64,000 nucleotides of DNA from a bacterium (GCA_020444065.1 JAHLLQ010000001.1:744001-808000), one strand, 5' to 3'; shown: positions 26,360-35,999, counted from the first letter of the stretch. Translations and numbers: made by a program. The notes: generated by a model from the sequence alone, not told the origin.

Positions 26360-26369
26360 GAAACGTTTC
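26360..26369 (+). promoter_or_regulatory. Candidate LacI-family operator overlapping the translation start
   Basis: GAAACGTTTC is a perfect 10-bp palindrome with the central CG expected of LacI-family operators (AAACGTTT type). It fills the space between the GGGAG ribosome site and the ATG of the regulator, so binding here would suit autoregulation. I found no second perfect copy upstream of the fructan operon. Confidence 0.5.
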
Positions 26370-27386
26370 ATGCTCACGATGAGTGACGTGGCAAAGCTCT
26401 GCGGTGTTTCCCGGCAGACTGTCCACGCCGTGATCAATAACAAGCCCGGCGTCTCCGAGAAGACGCGCCAGAAGATTTTGCGCGTTGTGAAGGAGCACAA
26501 TTATCGCCCGAACAAACTAGCGGCTGCATTGAACACGAAGTCCATGCGACTTGTGGGTGTGACGATCCTGAATATCCGCAACCCGTTCTTCGCGGATCTG
26601 ATCCAAGGCATCAATCGGGTCCTGAAGAGCAGTGACTACCACCTGATGGTTTTCGAGGTCAGCACGAAGGATGAAGAGGAAGAAGCTATCGAGACTCTGC
26701 TCGCCTACCAGGTGACCGGCATCATCTGCTCGCCCTTCCAGGACCCTTCACGGACCGGACATCTCGAGGCAGTGCAGAAGCGCGGAATCCCGCTAGTGTC
26801 GATCGGTCCGGTCAGCGGACTCGGCACACACCACGTAGAGGCCGAACCTTTCGAGGTCGGCGCACAGGCGGCCCAGCACCTGATCGACATGGGGCATCAG
26901 AGGATCGCGTACCTCGAGGGACCAATGACTGTCATTTCTACTCAGGAACGCACTCTGGGATTCGTAACGACGCTCAGGAAGGCGGGGCACACGGTTGCCG
27001 AAGTTAACGTCGTTGCGTGCGGAGATACTTCCGATGATGGAAGGCGCGCAGCGATGGAACTGCTGAACCAGAGTTCGAGTTCACGCCCCACGGCGATCGC
27101 CTGCTTCAACGATATGGTTGCTCTTGGCGTTTACGAAGCCGCCGCGGCCCTGCAGCTCAAGATACCGAGGGATGTCAGTGTCACCGGCTGCGACGATATT
27201 CAGCTCGCCCCGCTTCTGGGTCCACCGCTCAGTACGGTTCGCATTCCGATCATCGAAATGGGCGAGACCGCCGCTTCCATGTTGCTGTCGCAGGTCGGTG
27301 TTGAAACGCCGCCGACTGTATACTCGACACAGAAATTCCGTCCAGAGTTCATCGTGCGCGAGTCGGTAAAGCGCATTAAGAGCTGA
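26370..27386 (+). CDS. LacI-family transcriptional repressor
   Basis: 338 residues from the ATG at 26370 (GGGAG 9 bases upstream); ATG at 26379 and TTG at 26349 are alternatives. The N-terminus is a standard LacI helix-turn-helix plus hinge (MSDVAKLCGVSRQTVHAVIN then YRPNKLAAAL), followed by a periplasmic-binding-protein-like sugar sensor domain (LVGVTILNIRNPFF onward; CFNDMVALGVYEA; PRDVSVTGCDD). It is convergent with, and directly abuts, the GH32 lipoprotein gene, so it most likely controls the fructan operon, with a fructo-oligosaccharide or phosphorylated fructose as effector. The ligand is inferred only from neighbours. Confidence 0.93.
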   Translation: MLTMSDVAKLCGVSRQTVHAVINNKPGVSEKTRQKILRVVKEHNYRPNKLAAALNTKSMRLVGVTILNIRNPFFADLIQGINRVLKSSDYHLMVFEVSTKDEEEEAIETLLAYQVTGIICSPFQDPSRTGHLEAVQKRGIPLVSIGPVSGLGTHHVEAEPFEVGAQAAQHLIDMGHQRIAYLEGPMTVISTQERTLGFVTTLRKAGHTVAEVNVVACGDTSDDGRRAAMELLNQSSSSRPTAIACFNDMVALGVYEAAAALQLKIPRDVSVTGCDDIQLAPLLGPPLSTVRIPIIEMGETAASMLLSQVGVETPPTVYSTQKFRPEFIVRESVKRIKS

Positions 27387-29384
27387 CTACTTCATCAGCC
27401 AGCCGATCAATCCATACTCATCGTTCCAGATCGATTTTAACTCCCAGGCATTGAGTTCTTCCAGACGCACGGCGCCATTGCTTGAGAACACCTCGACGCC
27501 CAGTGCCTCGGGCGACGGGAAGATCAGCGAGGTCAACACCGTTGCGCCGTCGTCTACGAAGACCTCGACTGAGAGTTGATCCACAAAGATATGGATTCGA
27601 ATGGAGTTGCCGGAGGTTTCTACGGGGCCACGCGAGACGATGTTGAAGTTCGGGATCTCAACACCGTTCGCGTTGGCGCGATTTACGTAGATCTCCGAGG
27701 AAGCTTCGTCGAAGCCAACGACTAGTTGCTTTCCATCACCGATGCACAAGTTGAGTCCGTAGTGGCCAGTTCGGGTAGTTGTCAGGCGGAAAGTCGCGTC
27801 GATCTCATAGGTATTCCGAGACGGTGAGAATCCCGAGATGGGACTCGTTCCGTTCAGCAATATGTTCTCGATGTGCACGCGATCTTTGCGCAGTGTCTTC
27901 AACTCCTCGATCGGTTGCTGCAGGATCTGGAATCCCTGAGTCTCCGACGTGACCAAGCGCAATTCACGGGGAATCGAGTGCGCCGTGCTCCCGCCCCACG
28001 TTGTCGGGATGCTGTTTGCGTAGTCCCAGCAATTCATCCACGCGATCCAGATCGTTCGGTCTTCCGTTCCGTCGAAATCTCGGAACGTCTTCGTTGCATA
28101 GAAGTCGTTTCCCCAATCGGCCCAGTACGTTTGCTCGCGATCCGTCTGCAGCTTTGTGTCGCTGAATCGAATCTCGTCCAGCAGAATGTGCCCCCAGCCG
28201 CCTTCCGCATCATCGATCGCACGAATGCAGGCCGTTTTGCCAATCAGGTCTCGAACGTCCCATCCTCTCCAACGCAGCGATTCCGACTCCGGTCCGGGGA
28301 TCGAGCGCACGATCTCTCCATCGATCAGAAGCTGCAGTTCCGTCTTGTTGGCAAACGCGCCGCCGCCTATCAGGAAATTGACGAAGGGTTTTTCGATTGT
28401 GAACTCTCGCGAGGTCATCGTGCCCTTTGTGTCGTCGCCACCGTGGAAGCTGTTTGCCAGGTGGTCGTCGAAGTAGCCGGTCACAGGGTTCTCTGTTGGA
28501 AGCGCTCCCCGGGCCGGCGCATCGCCGAAAGCCTCTCCCGTCGTCTTCCAGTCGCCGTACCCTTTCTCGAAATCCTCGAAGACCTCGCCAGGCACGCCGG
28601 CACCCTCGTCCAGGAATTTCTTCATCGTCGGATCCAGAACGAACGTGGTCCCAGTGAACTCGCCGACGAAGTATTGGGTCTTGTTGGGGCCAACGCCGCA
28701 GATCAAGACCCACTTGAGGTTCTTCGGGTCGCCATCCAGCGGCATCTGCAGCAAGTCCGGTACTTCCCACGCATTCTGCTGCGCGCCGACATTGCCGAAC
28801 TCGCCCATGTACGTCCAGTCTTTCAGATTGGGGGAGTAGTAGAACTCGAGCTTCTTCTCCGGCGGTCGAGCGATTACCATCACCCAACGCCCGCGAACTT
28901 CATCCCAGAAAATCTGTGGATCGCGGAAGTCCTTGCTGGTTGAATCGATAACGGGATTGCCGTCCCAGAATCGGAAGTTGCGGTAGTTCTGGCTGTAAGA
29001 GAGGCCCTGGCGCTGGATGCCGGTGGAGTATTCGTGCATCGTGTAGATCGCAACCATGGGCGGAATTCCATTCACGCCGAATCCGCTCGTATTATCCTTA
29101 TCAACGACAACACAGCCGGAGTAATATCCGAACGACCCATCGTCGCCCAGCATCGCCCAGCCCATGTCGTCCCAGTGCAGGAGATCCGGCGATGTCGCGT
29201 GGCCCCACCAGAAGACGTGGTACTTCCCATCATAGAGTAATGGGCCGTCCGGATCGCCGAGCCAACCGGACTGTGCCGAGAAATGGAATTGGGGACGGTA
29301 CTTCTCTTCGTACATGCCGCGCCTCGCACAAGCCATACTGCCCGCCATCGACAGCAGCATGACCATCCAGAGAACTCTCTTCAT
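27387..29384 (-). CDS. GH32 glycoside hydrolase lipoprotein (fructanase) with an inserted beta domain
   Basis: 665 residues from the ATG at 29384, preferred because AGAGGG lies 6 bases upstream; ATG 29399 is also in frame. The lipoprotein signal ends G-S-M-A-C (Cys19). GH32 landmarks are WLGDPDG (nucleophile Asp44; WMNDPNG in most members), the FRDP motif with the transition-state Asp, and WEVPDL with the acid/base Glu. Between about residues 268 and 408 an extra domain interrupts the beta-propeller (GDDTKGTMTSREFTI, FLIGGGAF, HILLDEIRF), resembling galactose-binding-like carbohydrate modules. The usual C-terminal beta-sandwich ends the protein. Anchored outside the inner membrane, it would cut fructans such as levan or inulin, or sucrose. 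Last gene of the operon. Confidence 0.9.
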   Translation of the reverse strand: MKRVLWMVMLLSMAGSMACARRGMYEEKYRPQFHFSAQSGWLGDPDGPLLYDGKYHVFWWGHATSPDLLHWDDMGWAMLGDDGSFGYYSGCVVVDKDNTSGFGVNGIPPMVAIYTMHEYSTGIQRQGLSYSQNYRNFRFWDGNPVIDSTSKDFRDPQIFWDEVRGRWVMVIARPPEKKLEFYYSPNLKDWTYMGEFGNVGAQQNAWEVPDLLQMPLDGDPKNLKWVLICGVGPNKTQYFVGEFTGTTFVLDPTMKKFLDEGAGVPGEVFEDFEKGYGDWKTTGEAFGDAPARGALPTENPVTGYFDDHLANSFHGGDDTKGTMTSREFTIEKPFVNFLIGGGAFANKTELQLLIDGEIVRSIPGPESESLRWRGWDVRDLIGKTACIRAIDDAEGGWGHILLDEIRFSDTKLQTDREQTYWADWGNDFYATKTFRDFDGTEDRTIWIAWMNCWDYANSIPTTWGGSTAHSIPRELRLVTSETQGFQILQQPIEELKTLRKDRVHIENILLNGTSPISGFSPSRNTYEIDATFRLTTTRTGHYGLNLCIGDGKQLVVGFDEASSEIYVNRANANGVEIPNFNIVSRGPVETSGNSIRIHIFVDQLSVEVFVDDGATVLTSLIFPSPEALGVEVFSSNGAVRLEELNAWELKSIWNDEYGLIGWLMK

Positions 29385-29442
29385 CTTCAACCCTCTCATC
29401 GATCACCATACTCTCTTATGTGCCTGACGCTGTAAATGTGAT

Positions 29443-30897
29443 TTACTCCTTGGGCATCAGTTGCTGACGAACATCCCCGTGGAAGATCGCGTCCAACTCC
29501 CAGACATCCAGCCGATCCAAGGCAATCGGCCCGTACGGGCTTGAAATTCGCAAGTCGATCATTCCACCGGGCGATACCGGATTGATGATCCGAGTCGCGA
29601 TCGTTCTATAATTCAGGTACACTTCGACAACCGATCTGTCCACGAAGACATGCAGCCGCATGGCTGAGGAACGCTCTTCCGCACCGAACTTGTAGATGGT
29701 TCCACCGACCAGCAATTCCTTGCGGGGATGATCGACAACGATAGAGAGATCCCGAGTAGCCAACTCAATTCGCGCATCGTCGGGTGCATCGTATTCCAGA
29801 AGGAGTTCCTGGTTTGCCGAGGCGATTCCTCTGAAAGTCTCTGCGCCATCCACTACCATCCGTCCAAATGACCGAGAGTTGCGGCGTAGTGCACTCAGTT
29901 CCGCGACGGGCGCCATGGAGAGTTTGCCGTCAGCGCACAGTCTGAGTTCACGCGGCAGCGCCAGGACACCGTTCCATCCTTCGCCCTCGTCGAAGCCACG
30001 AACCCAGGCCCACATGATGCGACGCCCCTGAGAATCCAGAAACACGTTTGGTGCGAAGAAGTTGCGACTCACATCCAGCGCGCTGGATGTTTCCACCTTG
30101 AAGGTCAAGGACTCCAGATTGAAATCGCCCACGTAGTACTCATTCACCGCAGGCGGAGTAATTGTCAGGATGAACTTCCCGCCCACCTGAAAGAAGCACG
30201 GCACTTCGATGTTATGCACGTTCGGGTCGGGATGCTCAAAGAGAATGCCACAGTACTTCCAATTCAGCAAATCGGGCGTAGTGGCCTCGTACAAGGTCAC
30301 AACGCCTCTGTGCTTGCCATCGGGCTTCTGAATATTGCCCGCCAGCACGCAGAACTGCCGCCCAGCGACCGAAAAGAACGCCGGGTCGCGCCACTCGTAG
30401 ACCTGAAGGCCATTGTGGATTTCCGGTGTCATGATCGGGTTTGCCGAGTGGCGTTTCCAGCGGATGAGATCATCGTCCAATGGCACCGCCACCATTTGCT
30501 CGGCGTATTCACGTGGAGTCCGATCGTTCTTGATCGATGTATAGAACAACATCGGACGACCATCCGGATCGAAGACGATACTGCCCGACCACACTCCTTC
30601 TTCACTGTAGTTCTCATCCGGTCCCAAGGCGATAGGCAGATGTTCCCACGAGACCAGGTCCCGGCTGCGCGCGTGGCCCCAGTGCATGTTCCCCCACACG
30701 TCGCCGAATGGATTGAACTGGTAGAAGATATGGTACCACCCCTTGTAGTAGACAGGACCATTCGGGTCGTTCATCCAGTTCGCGGGCGAGTGCACATGGT
30801 ACACGGGACGAGCCAACTTGCTCTCTGCATTTGGCAGTGCAGCAAGAACGCTCTCCAGTGGATTCCGAGATTCGAGACCGGTCATCTCCGCAGACAT
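29443..30897 (-). CDS. GH32 beta-fructofuranosidase, cytoplasmic
   Basis: 484 residues with no signal peptide. Classical GH32 motifs are intact: WMNDPNG (nucleophile Asp44), YEWRDP (Asp stabilising the transition state) and NIEVPCFF with the acid/base Glu in the usual E-x-P context. The five-bladed propeller is followed by a C-terminal beta-sandwich. It should release fructose from imported sucrose or fructo-oligosaccharides in the cytoplasm. It lies 12 bases after the permease gene and 58 bases before the lipoprotein GH32, so a single transcript is likely. Splitting the work between an outer lipoprotein and an inner enzyme fits a polymer-degrading pathway. Confidence 0.94.
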   Translation of the reverse strand: MSAEMTGLESRNPLESVLAALPNAESKLARPVYHVHSPANWMNDPNGPVYYKGWYHIFYQFNPFGDVWGNMHWGHARSRDLVSWEHLPIALGPDENYSEEGVWSGSIVFDPDGRPMLFYTSIKNDRTPREYAEQMVAVPLDDDLIRWKRHSANPIMTPEIHNGLQVYEWRDPAFFSVAGRQFCVLAGNIQKPDGKHRGVVTLYEATTPDLLNWKYCGILFEHPDPNVHNIEVPCFFQVGGKFILTITPPAVNEYYVGDFNLESLTFKVETSSALDVSRNFFAPNVFLDSQGRRIMWAWVRGFDEGEGWNGVLALPRELRLCADGKLSMAPVAELSALRRNSRSFGRMVVDGAETFRGIASANQELLLEYDAPDDARIELATRDLSIVVDHPRKELLVGGTIYKFGAEERSSAMRLHVFVDRSVVEVYLNYRTIATRIINPVSPGGMIDLRISSPYGPIALDRLDVWELDAIFHGDVRQQLMPKE

Positions 30898-30909
30898 AGT
30901 GCACCTACC

Positions 30910-32028
30910 CTAGTGGTTTTTGGGATCGAGAGCATCTCTCAGCCCATCGCCCAGCATATTGAAACTGACAACAGTAATCAGTACGGGAATTGCCGGGAGC
31001 AGCAGCCATGGGTACTGCACCAGCACTCGGACTTTCTGCGCGTCCTCCAGCAATGTTCCCCAACTGATCATCGGGGGACGAACTCCCAGCCCAAGGAACG
31101 ACAGCGCCGTTTCACCCAGGATCGTTCCTGGAATCGCGAGCGTCGCGACGACTACGAGGTAGCCTACGCAATTCGGCACGAGATGGCGAACGATGATGTA
31201 GGCATGCGAACCGCCGAATGTCTCCGCCGCTTTCACGTAATCCTGTCCGCGATACGAAAGCACCAAGCCGCGGATCTGACGCGCCAGTCCGCCCCATCCG
31301 ATGAGCGATAGTATGATCACAATTCCAAGGTATGTTTGTGTCGGCCCCCAGGTGGCGGGCAATGCGGCTGCCAGGGCAATCCACAATGGAATCGACGGGA
31401 AACTCATCAACAACTCGATCGAACGCTGCATCACGTTGTCCAGCCATCCGCCAAAGTAGCCGGATACCGCACCGATCAGCGTCCCAATGATCGTGGTGAT
31501 CGCGACACCTATGAGACCGATCGTCAGCGATACACGCGCACCGTGGAATATGCGACTCAGCAAGTCGCGCCCGAGTCGATCCGCCCCGATTGGTCGCCAA
31601 TCGATATCAGGCACGCTGACGAGGTGTCGCTCCGTCGGGATCAGGCCAATGAGCTTGTATGGTTCGCCCTTTGCGAACAGACGGATGGGGTGAGTCGCAG
31701 ACTGATCGATTGTGTAGACGCGTTCCATCCCGTCCTCGGAAAGCCCCATCTTCAAGTCGTACACGAATGGGCGAGTGAGCTTACCATTGTGGGAGAAATG
31801 TGGCATCATCGGCGGCGCGTAGATCCGATCCTTCACAACCGTGTTCGGCGCGACGGGCGACATGAATCCGGCCACGGCGGCCGAGACGTAGAGCAGCACG
31901 ATGATCACGGCGGAGATACGTGCCAGGCGATTGTGACGAAGCTCCCGCCAAACGCGTTTCCGTCGGCTGATCAAGCCTTCGGCTTCGACCGCAAAGGCTT
32001 CGGGATCTTTGTGCATTCGATCAGTCAT
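30910..32028 (-). CDS. ABC importer permease, OppC/DppC family
   Basis: 372 residues from the ATG at 32028, which overlaps the stop of the DppB-like gene by 8 bases. An N-terminal cytoplasmic tail and first helix (ISAVIIVLLYVSAAVAGF) lead to a large periplasmic loop (about residues 60-160), then the BPD_transp_1 core with the EAA-type loop around EAAKTFG-like KAAETFGGSHAYII. It ends WLLLPAIPVLITVVSFNMLG, DALDPK, as in DppC. It pairs with the DppB-like permease. Although this family mostly carries peptides, gene context points to oligosaccharide uptake. A decayed copy of its C-terminus lies at 41346-41531. Confidence 0.92.
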   Translation of the reverse strand: MTDRMHKDPEAFAVEAEGLISRRKRVWRELRHNRLARISAVIIVLLYVSAAVAGFMSPVAPNTVVKDRIYAPPMMPHFSHNGKLTRPFVYDLKMGLSEDGMERVYTIDQSATHPIRLFAKGEPYKLIGLIPTERHLVSVPDIDWRPIGADRLGRDLLSRIFHGARVSLTIGLIGVAITTIIGTLIGAVSGYFGGWLDNVMQRSIELLMSFPSIPLWIALAAALPATWGPTQTYLGIVIILSLIGWGGLARQIRGLVLSYRGQDYVKAAETFGGSHAYIIVRHLVPNCVGYLVVVATLAIPGTILGETALSFLGLGVRPPMISWGTLLEDAQKVRVLVQYPWLLLPAIPVLITVVSFNMLGDGLRDALDPKNH

Positions 32029-33010
32029 ATCGAATCCTCGGATCCAGAAGTGCCAGCGCGATGTCCGCGAGGAGATTCCCAACGAGCAGCATCGCGCTCA
32101 TCATCAGAATCAGCGATCCTGCCAGGTACATATCCTGCACCTGCAGCGACTCAAAGAGAAGCAGGCCAGCCGTTGGCAGGTTGAGGACGATCGAGATAAT
32201 CGCCGAGCCGGAGAGTAGTGACGGCAGGCTCATCCCCATGATCGAGACGATTGGATTGATCGCCATGCGCAGCGCGTGCTTGCCGACGATCTTGCGCCGC
32301 GAGAGCCCCTTTGCTCGCGCCATTCGGATATACGGCTGCGACAGAGTATCGATCACCGATCCACGCATGATGCGCATGATGCCGGCGGTTCCATTGATCG
32401 CGACAATCGCCGCAGGCACCCACAGGTGCTTCAGTAGATCGAGAACCTTGTGAATCGACCAAGGCGCAAACTCGTACTCGGGCGAGAAGAGGCCGAGGAA
32501 GCTGGTGTTCATGACGAAGATGCCAAACACCAACAGGGCCAATGCCACGAGGAACTCCGGCAGGCTCATGCCGATGAAGCTGACAATGCTGATTGCGACA
32601 TCCTCGCGCTTGAACTTCTTCATCGCCGCCAGAGTCCCCAGAGGGATCGCCAACAAGTACACGAAGATGAAACTCGTTCCTGACAGCAACAGCGTAAAGC
32701 CGATGTAACTCCAGATGATGTCTGTTACCGGCTCGTCGTAGATGAAACTCTCACCGAAGTCACCGTGTAGAACGATGCCCGAGACCCACTTGAAGTACTG
32801 CACCGGCATCGGCTGGTCCAAACCATAGCGGCGTTCCAATTGCTGCTTCTGCAGAATGGCCGAACCCGTTGCGCCTTGCGCTTCCAGTTCAGCGATCTTC
32901 TGATCGATAAAGGTGCCTTCGGGGAGCTGAATGATGATGAAGCTGATCAGCGAGATCGCGAACAGCATCGGAATGAAGACTAGAATCCGCCGGAGGATGT
33001 ACGTAATCAT
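32021..33010 (-). CDS. ABC importer permease, OppB/DppB family
   Basis: 329 residues. It begins MITYILRRILVFIPMLFAIS, the standard DppB start (first helix), then a periplasmic segment ending in YGLDQPMPVQYFKW, a DppB hallmark, and five further helices with the cytoplasmic coupling loop RMARAKGLSRRKIVGKHALR. It overlaps the binding-protein gene upstream by 4 bases (ATGA) and the DppC-like gene downstream by 8. It forms the transmembrane channel with the DppC-like protein. Confidence 0.93.
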   Translation of the reverse strand: MITYILRRILVFIPMLFAISLISFIIIQLPEGTFIDQKIAELEAQGATGSAILQKQQLERRYGLDQPMPVQYFKWVSGIVLHGDFGESFIYDEPVTDIIWSYIGFTLLLSGTSFIFVYLLAIPLGTLAAMKKFKREDVAISIVSFIGMSLPEFLVALALLVFGIFVMNTSFLGLFSPEYEFAPWSIHKVLDLLKHLWVPAAIVAINGTAGIMRIMRGSVIDTLSQPYIRMARAKGLSRRKIVGKHALRMAINPIVSIMGMSLPSLLSGSAIISIVLNLPTAGLLLFESLQVQDMYLAGSLILMMSAMLLVGNLLADIALALLDPRIRYD

Positions 33011-34974
33011 CGTGTCGCCTCCGCTCGGAAGCCATCGCTCTCACCATCTCCCTTGTAGTCCGGGTCGAAGAAGAACTGCTCGGGGTTACGGTTCGCCGGC
33101 TGCACAATAGCCCAGGGACCAATCACGCCGGACTTCGGAATGTTCCGAAGATTGCGCTTCGTCACGACGGGCGCGAACTGGCGACCCGTGGTGCCGATAA
33201 TCACTGGGCCTTCGCGAAGTTGTATCTCGATCGCATCCAGAACCAGATCGTGACGCTTCTCCTGATCCTTTGTGCGCTTGATCTCGTCGAAGATGTCGAC
33301 GAGTTCCTTCGTCCAACCCGTCGGCGCCTTCCCCTTGTCGCCGCCGGTGATGTACCACCGCCCCGTCTGGGGATGCCAGTAGTACGCGACCACTGGAAAG
33401 ACGTATCCCGGGAACGTGAACAAATCCATTTCGCTCATGTGTTGCATGTAGAGATCGAACTCCGCCTCGCGCACGCGACGATCGCGGCGTCCACCAATGT
33501 CGCGCTGCAGCAAGACGTTGAGGCCGACGTTCCGCAGCATCCCTTGCACGAGGATCGCCTCGTCCATCGCCAGCGGCCAATCCTGCACGTCGACGATCAG
33601 GGTCAGCGGCTTGCCGTCGTACATTCGATAGCCATTCTTGTCCCTCATTGTGAGGCCCGCTTCGTCCAACTTCGCATTTGCCTTGTCGACATTGAACTCG
33701 CTCCAGGCCTTTTTCCAGCGCTCCAGTACTTCCTGTCCGCGCGGACTCTGGAAGTGCCACGATTCATCCGTGATCGTCGCGCCGCGAGGCTCCGACAGAC
33801 CGCCCCAAATCACCTGGTTGATCAGTTCGCGATCGATGGCGTAGGCAATGCCCTCGCGGAGGCACTTGTTCGTCAGCAACTTTGCCCGTTCCGGATCCTT
33901 GTTTTCCATGTTCACGACGATTGCGAACAGGGCCCCGGTGCCTTCTTCCCAACGGCGAATCTGGTAGTTACCCTCATCCGCAAATTGCTTGAGCAGCCCA
34001 TAGTCCTGGCGCGAGACGTAGCGGAATTGTGCGTCGATATTCCCGCTCATGATCATTAGTACGCCGGTCTCGGACGATTGCACTCGCGTGCTCACGACCC
34101 GGTCGATGTAGGGCAACTGCCGCCCCAGCTTGTCCACGGTCCAATAGTACGGATTGCGTTCGAAGATGACCCGATCGCTCGTTCCGCTGATGTATGTCAA
34201 CATCCACGGCCCCAGCGTCGGTCGATTCACATCCGTGATGTCTCCGAACTTGCGATCGAATTCCGTGAAGTCCTCATACTCGTCCGTGTAGTCCGGATGA
34301 AACTGCTTCAGATAATGCGCCGGCCGAATCACCGTTTCCGGAACCCAGAAGCCTGTCGCCATCATCACTGGAAGCGTATAGAAGGGCTCCTTGTATTTGA
34401 AGACCACTGTGTACAAATCCGGCGTTTCCAACTCCATCAACTCGCCACCCGAATATGCCCACTCCTGTGGCATTTCAGAGGTCCGATCATCCGTGGCGAC
34501 ATCCCACCAGAATGCAATGTCTGAACTGTCGAACGGTTCGCCGTCGCTCCATCGAACGCCCTTGCGCAGATGAAACGTGATTTCATTACCGGCATCGTTG
34601 AATTCCCAGGAGGTCGCGATTCCGGGGATGATATCCGTTGTCTCCGGATTCCAGCGCGTCAATCCCCAGTAGTTATTGATCAACCGAAACGTCGGGAAGT
34701 CAGGATACAGGTGGAACCGCCGCCAGGTGCCCCCATACAGCCCCGGCGTTTCGACGGGCTCTACGATGCGGGGATCTTCCGGGAGGCGGTCTTCAAGCGG
34801 CGGAAGTTCGCCCGCGGCCACCTCCTTTGCCAAGAGGGGCGATTCCTTCAGTTGCAGGTTCTCTTCCCGACTGATATCGGCGTAGCTCGAATCGCCTTCG
34901 CTCTTCGGCTGGCAGCCGCCGAGCATGACTGCCAGCGCAATCGTCACAAGCAGGATGCTGAATCTCGCGGCCAT
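33007..34974 (-). CDS. Family 5 extracellular solute-binding lipoprotein
   Basis: 655 residues from the ATG at 34974, whose first base is shared with the OppF stop; a longer frame to 35079 only overlaps that gene. The lipoprotein signal ends L-G-G-C (Cys about 20). The SBP_bac_5 pattern is visible: PGIATSWEFNDAGNEITFHL followed by KGVRWSDGEPF. It is about 100 residues longer than typical DppA/OppA. Family 5 proteins of Thermotogales and some archaea bind oligosaccharides, so uptake of fructo-oligosaccharide is a reasonable guess from its place between a PfkB kinase and two GH32 enzymes. Binding specificity cannot be read from sequence. Confidence 0.9.
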   Translation of the reverse strand: MAARFSILLVTIALAVMLGGCQPKSEGDSSYADISREENLQLKESPLLAKEVAAGELPPLEDRLPEDPRIVEPVETPGLYGGTWRRFHLYPDFPTFRLINNYWGLTRWNPETTDIIPGIATSWEFNDAGNEITFHLRKGVRWSDGEPFDSSDIAFWWDVATDDRTSEMPQEWAYSGGELMELETPDLYTVVFKYKEPFYTLPVMMATGFWVPETVIRPAHYLKQFHPDYTDEYEDFTEFDRKFGDITDVNRPTLGPWMLTYISGTSDRVIFERNPYYWTVDKLGRQLPYIDRVVSTRVQSSETGVLMIMSGNIDAQFRYVSRQDYGLLKQFADEGNYQIRRWEEGTGALFAIVVNMENKDPERAKLLTNKCLREGIAYAIDRELINQVIWGGLSEPRGATITDESWHFQSPRGQEVLERWKKAWSEFNVDKANAKLDEAGLTMRDKNGYRMYDGKPLTLIVDVQDWPLAMDEAILVQGMLRNVGLNVLLQRDIGGRRDRRVREAEFDLYMQHMSEMDLFTFPGYVFPVVAYYWHPQTGRWYITGGDKGKAPTGWTKELVDIFDEIKRTKDQEKRHDLVLDAIEIQLREGPVIIGTTGRQFAPVVTKRNLRNIPKSGVIGPWAIVQPANRNPEQFFFDPDYKGDGESDGFRAEATR

Positions 34975-35999
34975 CACGATTGGCCTCCCCGTCCCGCGAG
35001 ATTCAGTTCCTCTGCATGGAAACAAGCAGCCTTTCGGCCCATCGCGATCTCGCGCAGGTCGGGCACGCGTGCTTCGCACTCCTTCGTCGCGTAAGGACAG
35101 CGCTGGCGGAAATCACATCCACTGTCTGACCTCGCCGGATCGGAGAACAGCGTCTCCTTCTTCTGTGGGTCTGTGCGCTGCGCGGGTGTGGCCACCGGAA
35201 TCGACTTCAGCAGCATCTCCGTGTACGGGTGCTTCGGGTTGCTGTAGACATGGTCGCGGGGACCTTCCTCAACGATGCGTCCCAGGTACATTACTGCAAT
35301 GCGATCGCTCATGTAGCGCACAACATCCAGGTTGTGGGCAATGAACAGGTACGTCAGTCCCCACTTGCTCTTCAGGTCTTTCAGAAGATTTAGAATCTGG
35401 GACTGCACGGAAACATCGAGAGCCGATACCGGCTCGTCGAGAATCAAAAGCTTCGGATTCAGAGCGATCGCGCGGGCAATGCCGATGCGTTGACGCTGGC
35501 CGCCGGAGAAGGCATGCGGATAGCGATTTGCATAAGACGCCCGCAGCCCCACTGCCTCAATCAACTCCTCGACGCGCTTATCGATCTCCTCCTTCGTCAT
35601 TCCCCCCTGCAGTTTCAGCGGCTCGCCAACGATGTCTCGAATCGTCAGCAGCGGGTTCATTGAACTCGTCGGATCCTGAAAGACCATCTGGATGAAGCGG
35701 CGGTACGGCTTCAATTCACGTCGCGTCGCGTGCGAGTAGAGCACTTCGCTGCCGTTGAATCGTGCGATGACTTTTCCATCCGTCGGCGCAAGAATTCGAA
35801 GCAGCGTCTGGACGAGTGTCGACTTCCCACAGCCACTCTCCCCCACCAGGCCAAGCGTTTCACCCTCGCGAATCTGCAACGACACGTCATCCACGGCGCG
35901 AACATGCCCGATCGTGCGCCGAAAGATACCCTTTGTAACAGGGAACCACATCCGCAGATTCTGCGTTTCAAGAATCGGGGGCCGCTCGCCTTCGCTCAT
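34974..35999 (-). CDS. ABC importer ATPase, OppF/DppF family
   Basis: 341 residues from the ATG at 35999 (ATGA overlap with the OppD stop). Walker A GESGCGKSTL, signature SGGQRQRIGIARAIA, Walker B LLILDEPVSALD and H-loop FIAHNLDVV are intact. The oligopeptide-transporter C-terminal extension with a Cys cluster (CDFRQRCPYATKEC) is present; in this family it can bind a 4Fe-4S cluster. It forms the ATPase heterodimer with the OppD-like protein. Confidence 0.93.
   Translation of the reverse strand: MSEGERPPILETQNLRMWFPVTKGIFRRTIGHVRAVDDVSLQIREGETLGLVGESGCGKSTLVQTLLRILAPTDGKVIARFNGSEVLYSHATRRELKPYRRFIQMVFQDPTSSMNPLLTIRDIVGEPLKLQGGMTKEEIDKRVEELIEAVGLRASYANRYPHAFSGGQRQRIGIARAIALNPKLLILDEPVSALDVSVQSQILNLLKDLKSKWGLTYLFIAHNLDVVRYMSDRIAVMYLGRIVEEGPRDHVYSNPKHPYTEMLLKSIPVATPAQRTDPQKKETLFSDPARSDSGCDFRQRCPYATKECEARVPDLREIAMGRKAACFHAEELNLAGRGGQS

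Noticed and set aside
30214-31311. A 365-codon plus-strand frame across the GH32 and permease genes
   Set aside because: It crosses the boundary of two well-supported minus-strand genes and has no coherent protein content.
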